Source: Myoxocephalus aenaeus (Eukaryota; Chordata; Actinopteri; Perciformes; Cottidae). Taken from it: a stretch of DNA of 64,000 bases. The stretch covers positions 4,557,001 through 4,621,000 of the forward strand of contig JBAMJR010000100.1 in assembly GCA_038501785.1 (NCBI GenBank), read 5' to 3'. The notes below the pieces were generated by a model. That model saw only the letters and a list, made by a program, of their open reading frames with translations. It made no database searches and had not been told where the DNA came from. Within the stretch, counting starts at the first letter, position 1; every line of letters begins with the position of its first letter. Shown in pieces: positions 11,350-22,285 of the stretch. The position numbers were made by a program, and so were the translations under genes.

Positions 11350-12329
11350 GTATTTCTGCACTCACAAGGCTCAATTCTATGGAAAGAAGGGTTTAAAGTC
11401 TTCATGTTTAGCTGCTACTTATTTCTTCAATTAGCCGTGGCGCTGAGCGTGGGTTTAGCAATGAGATGCAGTCAACATTCCAACAAAACTGACCAAGCAT
11501 GGAAACATCTGATGGCTTATGTTACAAATTAGAGGATGGAAGAGTTCTCGTGGGCGGGATTTGGGATATATGTGCCGGTATGTGTGTATGGATTTACATG
11601 CAAAAGATCATTGAAGAAGTGCCGGGGGGTTTGCTGCTTTAAAAGCGTTGAATTAAAAAAAAATTATAATTTTTTTTCTCTCATTTCTTTCTTTACATTT
11701 TTTTCTTTTCTTTCTTTCTCTCTTTTTTATATACATCTTTGTCGATTTTTTTAATATATTATAATTGTTTTTTTTTACTTTGTTATTGTTTGAAAAGCCT
11801 TTTTTTTTGTATTTATGTATAATGTTAAATATGTCTAAATGACTACAAATGTAAGTGACACATGTGAGAAGCACCAGGTTAACTGGTCAAACGTCTCCCT
11901 TCATGTAATACCAGCATGTGTGTTATGATGTATATACACACAGTATATTCATAATGTGGCTGAGTAGCTACTCAATAGTCAATTCATCCCTCGGCCTGAA
12001 GCTGAACCCACAACACTGACCTTGTCACCGTCATAGAGTGTTTCTATAAATCATAAATCATCATGAATAAGAAAAGAAATATCCAAACGGCACAGTTTCC
12101 CCCTCAGGGATCGCTCATCTCCTCCTTTATGGTCACTGACCGGTCAGCAGAAAGCCTTGTGTACAGTACTCTGACCGGGTGTTGTGACCTCTGACCTCTG
12201 TTGTGGTTCAGAAACTTCAGGACCAGACGAATGAAATAAACGATATATTCACGGATCAGATCTCCGTTGTCATTACGGCGGGGTGAGTGAGGGGCAGCGG
12301 CCCTCCGGCTCCCCGTCCGAGGCCCCGAG
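11350..12329. other. Unique sequence with a T-rich tract
   Basis: Poly-T and CT-rich sequence occupies about 11,655-11,815. The remainder is single-copy with no recognised exon. Confidence 0.45.
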
Positions 12330-12690
12330 GAGTCCGGTGGAAACCAATTTATCCTCCGCTTGATGAATCCTCAGAGGTCCCTGCAACAGACAGCATTTAT
12401 CTCCCATTGGAGACCTCTATGAAAGCCCAATAAATTACCTCCTCCCGCATGAATTAGTAAGCGCTGTAATCCATACGGAGGACATTAACATGCCGAGCGC
12501 CCGAGTCCCGACTCCTCACAGAGGAGCTAAATCTCCGGGCGGCGCAAGTCAGCAACTGTAGGTTCATTTATTCATGAAGGGGCTGCGGTGGGATGTGGAG
12601 ACCGGAGGAGGTTCGTGGCTGAAGCCAGGCGCTGCATTAAAGACCGTCAGGGGAATGGAGTGTGTGTGACGCGCATCTTTGGACTGCCCA
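12330..12690. promoter_or_regulatory. Candidate conserved non-coding element
   Basis: Unique, balanced-composition sequence lying between repeats. It carries AT-rich homeodomain-type words (CCAATAAATTACC at about 12,428, TGAATTAGTAAGCGC at about 12,450, TTTATTCATGAAGG at about 12,568) in a GC-normal background and has no reading frame of note. This texture is common in vertebrate developmental enhancers. Conservation has not been tested. Confidence 0.3.
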
Positions 12691-12924
12691 ACCTCGTATA
12701 GATATAGATATCGTATATATTTAGATGTGGTATACATATAGATATCGTATAGAAAAGCCTCCGCATGTCATGACGTTGTGTTTCAAGGTTTGTTCGCGTC
12801 TCATTTTCCTGCACGTTGTTGCCTTGAAACCGCAGCTGTTAGATTCAGGCAGCAAGTTCATGCATTTTCATATGAAAGCCAGCAATATGTGTTTAATTCA
12901 GCTTGTTACGTGCATATACGGTCT

Positions 12925-13030
12925 TTTCAAAATAAACTTCCATCTTCACAGGAGACTAAGTTAAACTCAGATAGAATTAAACTACTAAGATTGTGGTTTG
13001 GGGTTAAAATAACTACGGAGGTAATGTAAC
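12925..13030. mobile_element. Long-TIR MITE family, end fragment (copy c)
   Basis: AAACTTCCATCTTCACAGGA, followed by GTGGTTTGGGGTTAAAATA and ACTACGGAGG, matches the right end of copy b in order and orientation. Only the end is recognisable. The preceding 200 bp may be diverged interior. Confidence 0.6.
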
Positions 13031-13176
13031 TAATTACTAATTACCCTGTTCGTGCTTCAAGGCTTCCTCATTCATAATTACGTTGATTACCTACAAAGTA
13101 AATACGTGGGATATCCATAATTTATTGCACATTACATTTTGGTAGGTTTTGCTTCAAATGTAGGATCCGGCCTGCT

Positions 13177-13469
13177 TACCGTAAAAGTCGGGTTAAACGC
13201 CGCTACTACCTTCGGTCAGTGTCCCCGTTTGCTCCACGCTGTAGCCAGCTGGCGCTCATGCTAGTTCCCCGCTAACTTCCGCTAGCTCTCCGCTAACCAC
13301 CGAAGGTAGCGGGACCAGCCTCAGCTCGACACCCGACTCGGGCAGCGGGGACGCGGGCAGTAGCAGCAGCAGCGCTAGCAGCAGCAGCGCTAGCAGCAGC
13401 GCTAGCTAGATTGCTAGAGCGGGACACTGACCGCAGGTAGGAACGGCTTGTAACCCGACTTTTACGGTA
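13177..13469 (-). mobile_element. GC-rich MITE with TA target site, copy 1
   Basis: The element starts TACCGTAAAAGTCGGG and ends CCCGACTTTTACGGTA. The inverted ends extend inward through CTACCTTCGGTCAGTGTCCC-like sequence. The interior is rich in GCTAGC words and AGCAGCAGCGC runs. The interior runs in the opposite direction to the copies at 28.6 and 40.5 kb. A TA lies at each tip. The 57.3-kb copy shows directly that TA is the target-site duplication. No protein is encoded. Confidence 0.85.
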
Positions 13470-14400
13470 GTTAGATTTAGAAAAAGCATCATAGTTGTCT
13501 TTAAAATAAGTGGATGAACTAAAGTAAAATGCAAAACAACTTAAACACAAGTACAAAGGACACGCCACAAACACAACTCCACAATAACTCACGAACACGA
13601 GTCTCCTGGGAGCTCGAGGAGATATGAGGAGGGTGTTCCAGGAAGATGTGATATTTCAGTGAGTGATGCAGGATCAGGGCCAGAGAGGAGCCTCTGTGGG
13701 GCGAGTCCATCTGGAGCGTTCCAACCCGGCCCGGCGGACATATTCCCACCGTCAGAGATGATCCGTCCCCTAACGACCTCGGCCGTTAACGACGACATCA
13801 GCGCAAAGGACTCTCCGTCAACATTAGCGCCGGTGCATCTCGTTTCCGTCCAGATTGATGGTCCGTCTGGATGAGTCCCAGCAACGCGAGGAGGAGGCAC
13901 ACGTCCCTGGAAACAGGAAGTGGGCCTGCAGCGGTGGGAGGGACGCGTTTTACAAGGCGACCAATGAGATCACTTGGTAATCTAGAGGAGAAAAATTTAA
14001 TTAAAATGCAACACGTATAAAAAGCTGGGAATGGGCTCGTTAAAAAAAGTCCCAGGACATCACTTTCTGCAGAGGGCGCCAGGACAATGCGCTCGTAAAG
14101 AAAAAAGAAAAAACTGTAAAAAAAAATTATTGAAATCCAAGTTCTGGAAGAGAAACCGCTTGAGTGAGCAAAAAGAAAAGGAGGAAGAGGAACACGAGGA
14201 GGAAGAGGAGGAACTATTTATCTGTTTACCCGGCGCAGTAATGAGACGGGCCGGAGTGAATCACTCCATTAGCACGAAGACCTGGTTCATCATGTCGGCT
14301 CCTCTGGAAACACAAACACTGATAATTACATCAGAAGTGACAGGATTAATAATCTGCTCTGTGTTTAGGACACAGACCGGATCAGCAGAGGAGGCCGGAC
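13470..14400. other. Unique sequence with A/G-rich segment
   Basis: No exon is recognised. A purine-rich stretch lies at 14,095-14,215. A 15-base palindrome, GGAGTGAATCACTCC, lies at 14,253-14,267 within homeodomain-motif-rich unique sequence (TAATTACATC, GGATTAATAATC) that runs up to the minisatellite edge. Confidence 0.4.
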
Positions 14401-15872
14401 CCTGAGGAGAGGCCTGGACCCTGAGGAGAGGCCTGGACCCTGAGGAGAGACCTGGACCCTGATGAGAGACCTGGACCCTGAGGAGAGGCCTGGACCCTGA
14501 GGAGAGGCCTGGACCCTGAGGAGAGGCCTGGACCCTGAGGAGAGGCCTGGACCCTGAGGAGAGACCTGGACCCTGAGGAGAGGCCTGGACCCTGAGGAGA
14601 GGCCTGGACCCTGATGAGAGGCCTGGACCCTGAGGAGAGGCCTGGACCCTGAGGAGAGACCTGGACCCTGATGAGAGACCTGGACCCTGAGGAGAGGCCT
14701 GGACCCTGAGGAGAGACCTGGACCCTGAGGAGAGACCTGGACCCTGAGGAGAGACCTGGACCCTGAGGAGAGACCTGGACCCTGAGGAGAGGCCTGGACC
14801 CTGAGGAGAGGCCTGGACCCTGAGGAGAGGCCTGGACCCTGAGGAGAGACCTGGACCCTGAGGAGAGACCTGGACCGTGAGGAGAGGCCTGGACCCTGAG
14901 GAGAGACCTGGACCCTGATGAGAGGCCTGGACCCTGAGGAGAGACCTGGACCCTGATGAGAGGCCTGGACCCTGAGGAGAGGCCTGGACCCTGAGGAGAG
15001 ACCTGGACCCTGAGAAGAGACCTGGACCCTGATGAGAGACCTGGACCCTGATGACAGACCTGGACCCTGATGAGAGGCCTGGACCCTGAGGAGAGGCCTG
15101 GACCCTGAGGAGAGACCTGGACCCTGAGGAGAGGCCTGGACCCTGAGGAGAGACCTGGACCCTGAGGAGAGGCCTGGACCCTGATGAGAGACCTGGACCC
15201 TGAGGAGAGGCCTGGACCCTGAGGAGAGACCTGGACCCTGAGGAGAGGCCTGGACCCTGAGGAGAGACCTGGACCCTGAGGAGAGGCCTGGACCCTGAGG
15301 AGAGGCCTGGACCCTGAGGAGAGGCCTGGACCCTGAGGAGAGGCCTGGACCCTGAGGAGAGGCCTGGACCCTGAGGAGAGACCTGGACCCTGAGGAGAGG
15401 CCTGGACCCTGAGGAGAGGCCTGGACCCTGAGGAGAGACCTGGACCCTGAGGAGAGACCTGGACCCTGAGGAGAGGCCTGGACCCTGATGAGAGACCTGG
15501 ACCCTGAGGAGAGACCTGGACCCTGAGGAGAGGCCTGGACCCTGAGGAGAGACCTGGACCCTGAGGAGAGGCCTGGACCCTGAGGAGAGACCTGGACCCT
15601 GAGGAGAGACCTGGACCCTGATGAGAGACCTGGACCCTGAGGAGAGGCCTGGACCCTGAGGAGAGACCTGGACCCTGAGGAGAGACTTGGACCCTGAGGA
15701 GAGACCTGGACCCTGAGGAGAGACCTGGACCCTGAGGAGAGGCCTGGACCCTGAGGAGAGACCTGGACCCTGATGAGAGGCCTGGACCCTGATGAGAGGC
15801 CTGGACCCTGAGGAGAGACCTGGACCCTGATGAGAGGCCTGGACCCTGAGGAGAGACCTGGACCCTGAGGAG
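14401..15872. repeat. 19-bp minisatellite (~77 copies)
   Basis: Head-to-tail copies of CCTGAGGAGAGGCCTGGAC. Three recurrent variant sites are AGGC/AGAC, GAGGAG/GATGAG and rare single changes. The unit lacks stops on the minus strand, so two minus-strand frames stay open for over 500 codons (repeating SPQGPGLSSGS). This is a consequence of a stop-free unit whose length is not a multiple of three. I see no promoter, exon structure or signal peptide that would support a protein. Confidence 0.97.
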
Positions 15873-17349
15873 CTTTGCAGCAGAGCAACACGTCAACATG
15901 CAATTATTTATTACACGATTGCACGATCATCAATTACTTAAATGTGTTATTTTGTCCACCTCATGACTTCAGGTTTATCATTTTACTCGGACGGCATTTT
16001 AGGGCCACTGTTGGTACAAAAATACATACAAATAATTAAGATTGATAGGCTGTCATGAATAAAAAAAACTTTTATCTGAGATTAAAGTCACAAATTTGCG
16101 AGAAAGCGATGAGGTTCTGGGGAAAAAAAACTTGATTCTGTAAATATTATTATTTCTATTATTATAATAATAATAATAATTATTATTATTATCTATAATC
16201 TATAAATCTATAATATTATTCTAGAATGTTTAAATAATCATACAATGATGTGAATTTATAGGTAACACAAATGTCAATGTACATATACTTTTATATATAT
16301 TAATATCTATACATTTATTGACCTTCAGTTGACACTCAGCCTTGTTTGTGGTCACATACTTGAACAAAAATGCTGATTCTGATTTTAAAGGGTAATTTAG
16401 TTCAATCAAAACTTTATTTATTAGCGTTATCAGTTATCACTACTTCTGTTGATGCTGATCATTTCATTCACCAAATGTTTTTGCAGAGATCTGGAAACTT
16501 AAATACAGAATATTTCCTTCTGTGTAATTATTCTATACGCCCTGAAAGTCACACTTTAAAGGGACAAGTACGTGAAAGCATCCAGCAGATAAACTTGAGT
16601 TAGTGTCATCATGGATCTGGGAACTGGAGGTAACAACATCGCCTGATTAACGGGAGATTCACAACATCGAAGACAACACAGATCTCAGTGAGAGAAATAT
16701 GAATCCATACGCTCTGAGGTCAATACGTCTTCCTGCGTTTGGCCCGTCGCCTGCAGCCACAGACTCTGCCGTGTGGAGGAGCACGGCTCTCTGCAAACAT
16801 TCGCCACAACGATTTGTGCTCCGAGGGCGTTTTGGAGAGCGCTCGCATGTTGGGAGGCTAATGGCAGCCAAGCTAATGGCAGCCAAGCTAATGGGCGTAT
16901 TGATTGCTTTTCAATTGGAGAGCCAGCAGCCTCACAAATTAGATGTTTTCAGCGGCTCTATTTGTCATCCGAGAGGCGTGCTTTGTCAGGCCGGAGAAGT
17001 TTGAACAACACATCACGCTTCAATTGATTCAATTGAAGTCAATTGCGGATGCTGAGAAGGAGGGCCGGCCTCCGAGTCTCAGCACAGATCCAGGGTGTAT
17101 TTACAGACACACATGGGGAAATAAATGCTTCTGAAGGGCCACACACACACATTGCAAGAACGCATTCTTTTCACAGAGGGATTCAATCACACAGACGTGG
17201 TCTCATCCAGCATTATATTGAGTTATGGGCTTTCATAGATTCATATTTTGTATGGTGTATGAAGTATGAAGACTGCAGAAACACAGAGAAGGCAAGAGAG
17301 AGGTGGACGGGTTCCAGCCAGGAGACCGCTGTCTATTTATTTATTAATT
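15873..17349. other. Unique sequence with AT microsatellite
   Basis: An (ATT)n/(AAT)n stretch capable of folding back lies at 16,139-16,215. Between 16,690 and 17,060 there is unique, moderately CpG-rich sequence containing a tandem GGCAGCCAAGCTAAT duplication (16,863-16,890). It also has a CTTCAATTG/CAATTGAAG inverted repeat at 17,018-17,038. No exon is recognised. Confidence 0.4.
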
Positions 17350-17450
17350 AGTTATTTTAACCCAAACAACAGAGTAGGAGTTTCCTGAAAAGACGGAAGT
17401 TTATTTAGAAAATACCGTATGCATGTCACGATTGCATACGGTATTTTAGT
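17350..17450 (-). mobile_element. Long-TIR MITE family, fragment with hairpin (copy d)
   Basis: TTATTTTAACCCAAACAAC followed by TTTCCTGAAAAGACGGAAG matches the left end of copy a with an internal deletion. It runs directly into a 15-bp perfect hairpin (arms 17,409-17,423 and 17,433-17,447, starting AAAATACCGTATGCA, 9-base loop). Confidence 0.55.
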
Positions 17451-18171
17451 AGGAAAACTCACTAAAAATGAGTAACTTTCCGTAAGATATACAAATTACA
17501 ACAGGATGGTTTCAGCAGCTTGTTTTTGATCCCCTGCAGCTTTGTGTTTGGTTCCCATCAAAGTGAAGACGCAGTTTCAATCCTCGTCAAACAAAAGCAG
17601 CAGCCTGGACGTGATGCATCGTAAGTCCTCTTCCACCGCAACAGAATGGTGATTTGTTTGTGAGTGAGAACATAATCTGGACCGCTGAGAGTCGAGGACA
17701 AAGCTGCCAAAAGCAAACGTTACGACCTGGAAAAGGCTCATTACCACCAACAAGCCGACAACATTATTCAAATTGTCATTTGTTGTTCTGCTTTCACCAC
17801 AAGACAACTGAGATCATTCATCTCAGTTGTCTTCCATTCGAATTACATTGGGGGCTGTTTTCAATACAAAATAAATTATATTTACAAAATTAAATTAGTC
17901 CAGAAACAATGTTGTTGTTCTGCAGAGATCTGATGAATAAACACAGAATAGTGTTTGTTCTTTTCTATTTTTAGTTTGTAGTTAGACTTTGAGCTGCATG
18001 TTATGAAATGAGATACATGGATATAGTTTATTATGAGCATTATTATAGGCAAGTAAGGTAGTTTTATTTTGAAAGTTGAGTTATTAAATAGAACGAAGAC
18101 AGCAATAATTCTCCATTTTAATTAAAACCATCATTAGAAGCAGGTAACGGGGCCGGTCTGAAGACCGCTTA
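17451..18171. other. Unique sequence, no gene recognised
   Basis: AT-rich single-copy sequence. A small inverted repeat (CAACTGAGATCAT / CATCTCAGTTG) lies at about 17,804-17,829. No exon is recognised. Confidence 0.45.
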
Positions 18172-18559
18172 GGCTAGCGGATGTTTGTGCTAGCGGGGAC
18201 TTGTGCTAGCGGGTGTTTGTGCTAGCGGATGTTTGTGCTAGCGGGTGTTTGTGCTAGCGGGTGTTTGTGCTAGCGGGTGCTTGTGCTAGCGGGGGCTTGT
18301 GCTAGCGGGTGTTTGTGCTAGCGGGTGTTTGTGCTAGCGGGTGTTTGTGCTAGCGGGTGCTTGTGCTAGCGGGTGTTTGTGCTAGCGGGGGCTTGTGCTA
18401 GCGGAGGCTTGTGCTAGCGGGTGTTTGTGCTAGCGGGGGCTTGTGCTAGCGGGTGTTTGTGGTAGCGGGTCCTTGTGCTAGCGGGGGCTTGTGCTAGCAG
18501 GTGTTGCACTAGCAGATGATTGTGCTAGCAGATGTTTGTGCTAGCAGCTGCTTGTGCTA
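18172..18559. repeat. 16-bp minisatellite (~24 copies)
   Basis: Units of GTGCTAGCGGGTGTTT with variants at the last six bases (GGGGGCTT, GGATGTTT, GGGTGCTT). The GCTAGC core echoes the interior of the GC-rich MITE, so the array may have been seeded by such sequence. The 3' edge decays into CAGATG/CAGCTG variants. Confidence 0.95.
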
Positions 18560-18960
18560 ACAGCTTAGCAACACTGTATGGTCTCACTGACGTACGTTGT
18601 CACCACAAATACTGACAACCATCACTTTTTTATTTTGTCCTGGTCAAATGAGTTTCATGCCAAAATACAATCTTGAGAGCCAATCAGCTATCATCTGATG
18701 ATGATTTCACATTTTATTACCCTAAAAGTTAGCTTGTTAACGGGCCACTTGTGAATCGATCCGCTCGTTACGTCGTCTCTCAACTCCAACTGCGTTCTCG
18801 TGTCTGGAGTTGCTAACCGGACCGTCAGCTTTGTGAACACTCAGCTGTTTATTGTTCAACGAGTGCTGATAATATTTAGTCCAGTAAGCGTATTTATGAA
18901 ACCGGTAACCTGTAAGAAGAATGAAGTACCGTAACACGATCATTTCACGAGCTCAAATTG
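18560..18960. other. Unique sequence, no gene recognised
   Basis: Single-copy sequence with a short CAACTCCA/TGGAGTTG inverted repeat near 18,780-18,812. No exon is recognised. Confidence 0.4.
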
Positions 18961-19260
18961 GAGTCTTCTTTTTTGTGCATGCGCCCTGATTGAGCTGTTG
19001 CTCCAGATAATCCCGCCTGAGTAATCACCAGATCCATAGATGGTGCCGTCTCCCTGATAGACTGCAGAGGGGAAACGCCGCCAAGATTAATGTTTTAATT
19101 ATATTTGGATTCATTTTTACATGGAATCTGGTAATTAAGAGTGTGATGAATCTTGAATAAAGCACAGGGGCCGGCTCCCTTTTGATGATTAATCTGAAAG
19201 TGAGGCATTGTCCCACAGCACATCATACTCATGCCACTGAAACTCCTCCAACCTTTTCTC
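18961..19260. promoter_or_regulatory. Candidate conserved non-coding element
   Basis: Repeat-free unique sequence dense in homeodomain-type sites (AGATTAATG, TTTTAATTATATT, GGTAATTAAG, GATGATTAATC) with an NRF1-like TGCATGCGCC at about 18,977. There are no coding features. It is suggestive of an enhancer. Conservation has not been tested. Confidence 0.35.
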
Positions 19261-21267
19261 CAAGTGACAGAGGTCAAAGTTCATCAGGCTTCGCTCACTG
19301 AAGAGCAGCAGTGGAGGAACGAGGGATTCTTTAGTTTTGCTCGAGGACACTTCAGGTTGTGTTCTCACAGATCACCTTCAGCGAGTAAAAGACATGAAAG
19401 CATCCTGACACGGAGCTGATCTGGAATTCGCAAAGTTAAAGTGTCTAATCTAAGCGACACAACCTTGTGTGATATTCAACAAAACAATATTCGTCATTTT
19501 TCTTTTCTTTTTCTATGAAAGTCCAGCAACACTGCTAATATCAACTCCTTACATGCATACATGCTTTTTAAAATAGATTTCTGTCTTCAGAGGAAAAAGA
19601 TATACCGGCAAAACACATATCCAATCATGAATCACCCTTTAATAATATCATAATTTCATTACGTAGTAAATGTGGCTTTGAGCCATCGTTAATCAAATTC
19701 ACAGAAAATAATGATCAGCCAGGTAGAATTTTTGAGGACAGCATATTCATTATATGTTTTGTAGAATTATATTTCATAAAAACTGGCCAAATCCCTGCAG
19801 ATTTTATGTATTTTTCTAACATGCCTGCATTTTTTTAACATGGTTTAAATTGTTTTGAGAAATGCAAAATGTATTTTCCCACTAGAAGTCTCATGTCGCA
19901 TGGGGAACAGCAGCAGCTTCCTACTTCTAAGCTGCACTACACTAAAAACATCCTCTCAAACAACCTGAAGAGGAAATAAGTTTGGTTAGTTTAGTAGTCA
20001 GCACCCAGATCTGTAAACTCAACTTTAGGTACAAGTACTTTGAGTATTTCCATTTGAGAAGATTTCCTCCAGAAGAAAGTACTACATGTATACTACACGC
20101 TTATCTGACTGCTAGAGTTACTGGTTACTTTTCTTATCAACATGAAATCCAATCAAAAGGTTTCTTAATATTTCTTCTTTCTTGGTTCTCTTTTGCTTTC
20201 CTCCTTTATTTCTGCTTTCCTTCTTTTTCTTTCTTTACCTAAAAGCAATACATATTCCTAAACTAGTGATGCACGTGTCTCCTCTTCATCAACCACAGAG
20301 TGATGAAAGTGAGAAAAAGATGCGCTCATGTGAAAGGCAGCCTCTCGGCCACCGACGAGTTCGATGCCCGAGGGTTATAAATACTGAGAGTAGATTATTG
20401 CACTGCATACATTACATTTCGGTGAAACTACTTTGAACAATGGGCTTCAGCTGAGGTGACGAAACCACGTTTGTTTACTATTTCGGCCACCGAGTCGGAT
20501 CCGTGGAAGCGTTCAGAAACCAGTCGACCGATCATAATCGAGATGCTATTTATGTGCAAATACTGGTGAAAGGACGGCGTGCTGGAGGGTGAATGTTTCC
20601 ACACGTGCTGGACTGGACTGAGGATCTCAAACATTCAAGCAGAAGGAGAAGTAACGGAGTCGGTGGGAGATCCGTGAGCGCGAGGATGAAAGCACGGTAC
20701 ATATTTAAAGGTGTGGACCGCCAACGAAAGCAAACATCGTGAGCACGCTGAGAGGAAAAATATGAATTCAAACATGCAATGACTGAAATGTAGAGAACAA
20801 ACACAAGAGAGGTGCTGAAGAACCACAGGTGAGATGGGAGTGGAGAGGATGGAATATAAATGAGGTTTTGGCCTCTTTGGATGAACGTTGTCGTCTTCAT
20901 TGACGTTTCATATTTTTGCAGCATTGTCCTGCTGTGAACCCACTTCCTGTGATTCTGCCAGCGGGCTGAAGTCGAACACGCGGGCCAGCGTCCGTCATTA
21001 ACCTGATGGTCCTTGTCAAAATGCCAAACGCAGCGAAGAGAGACGCCTCGGCCAATCACGGCGCCTCTCCGGGCGGAGCTGCAGGAAACCGCTCAAGGTG
21101 ACGATGACCTGACGATAACATCCGAGAACCGACTGTAATGGTCGTTACAGCGAGAGGTTTTAGTTCAGCCTTTGATACTTTACTCACAGGTACAGCAGCA
21201 GGTGAGACCTTTTTCCTCCACGTTTAACTCGGTGAGTTTCATCCTGTTTTAATTTTGAAAAACACCC
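19261..21267. other. Unique sequence, no gene recognised
   Basis: About 2 kb of mostly AT-rich single-copy DNA with a CT-rich run at 20,165-20,240. A weak trace of the long-TIR family (ATTTCTGTCTTCAGAGGA) lies at about 19,578. The minus-strand 169-codon frame at 20,550-21,059 has no recognisable domain. Confidence 0.4.
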
Positions 21268-22285
21268 TATTTTTTAGGCCTCTGCTCAAAAATTGCATCC
21301 CTAAACTAAAAAGGGTGTATCTCTGCAACCACTAGGGCTATCTGAATACTTTCGGTGTTATGATAAAAGGTACACATGTGAGATTTTGTTCAGATGTGTA
21401 AATATCAGTCTATATGTTACTGGTTAAGAGCAAATGAAGATGACACACAGAAAAAAATGAAAAGGTTTCAGGTCCGCCTATAAAAAAATCACTTTCAGGA
21501 TGATTATTTCTTTGAGATGATGCAGCTGTAAGGTCCAACTCTAACCCAAATCATAGCTCAATATGTGAACATTCTCTAACCCAAATCATAGCACAATATG
21601 TGAACATTCTCTAACCCAAATCATAGCACAATATGTGAACATTCACTAACCCAAATCATAGCTCAATATGTGAACATTCACTAACCCAAATCATAGCACA
21701 ATATGTGAACATTCTCTAACCCAAATCATAGCTCAATATGTGAACATTCTCTAACCCAAATCATAGCTCAATATGTGAACATTCTCTAACCCAAATCATA
21801 GCACAATATGTGAACATTCACTAACCCAAATCATAGCACAATATGTGAACATTCTCTAACCCAAATCATAGCTCAATATGTGAACATTCTCTAACCCAAA
21901 TCATAGCTCAATATGTGAACATTCACTAACCCAAATCATAACACAATATGTGAACATTCACTAACCCAAATCATAACACAATATGTGAACATTCTCTCTG
22001 CAAAGGTTGACTTTGATAAAGTGAAGCAGAACAAAGTTAGAGAGGGTTTAGAACAGAGAACATTCAGGCGAGGTCTCCAAAATTTGCATTGGAGCACATC
22101 TGTGACATTTAAATTTTCTCATGTACCAAACCATATATTTCACTTGTATATTACTTATGGTGTTCAATACATCCAAATACAGCAGTTTTTGGCTTTTTTT
22201 TCCCGTAAAACAAGCTATGATTTACAGTTTTATATAACAATCGCTCAGTCTGCCCCCCTAGGAGCGGATTGGTTTTGAAGCTCGT
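21268..22285 (+). mobile_element. Dispersed repeat carrying an internal minisatellite
   Basis: The left part (TAGGCCTCTGCTC at 21,276, GGTGTATCTCTGCAACCACT at 21,315, CAGATGTGTAAATATCAGTC at 21,392) matches, in inverted orientation, a shorter copy at 55.0-55.24 kb. The right part (GATTTACAGTTTTATA, CCCCCTAGGAG at about 22,255) also has a counterpart there. The 55-kb copy lacks about 780 bp, including the thirteen 35-bp units. I cannot classify the element. Confidence 0.6.
21541..21995. repeat. 35-bp minisatellite, 13 units
   Basis: Exact 35-bp periodicity. Each unit holds CTAACCCAAATCATAG, then CTC or CAC, then AATATGTGAACATTC. Units differ mainly at three positions (TCTCT/TCACT, AGCTC/AGCAC, AACAC). 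The array length of 455 bp is exactly 13 units. It sits inside a dispersed repeat. Confidence 0.97.

Noticed and set aside
14365..15903. Two minus-strand frames of 505-512 codons with SPQGPGLSSGS repeats (collagen- or mucin-like look)
   Set aside because: They are translations of the 19-bp minisatellite. Both frames are open for the same arithmetic reason, with no upstream exon, signal peptide or unique domain.
21541..21995. CRISPR-like 35-bp direct repeats
   Set aside because: Units abut with no spacers. This is a minisatellite inside a dispersed repeat.
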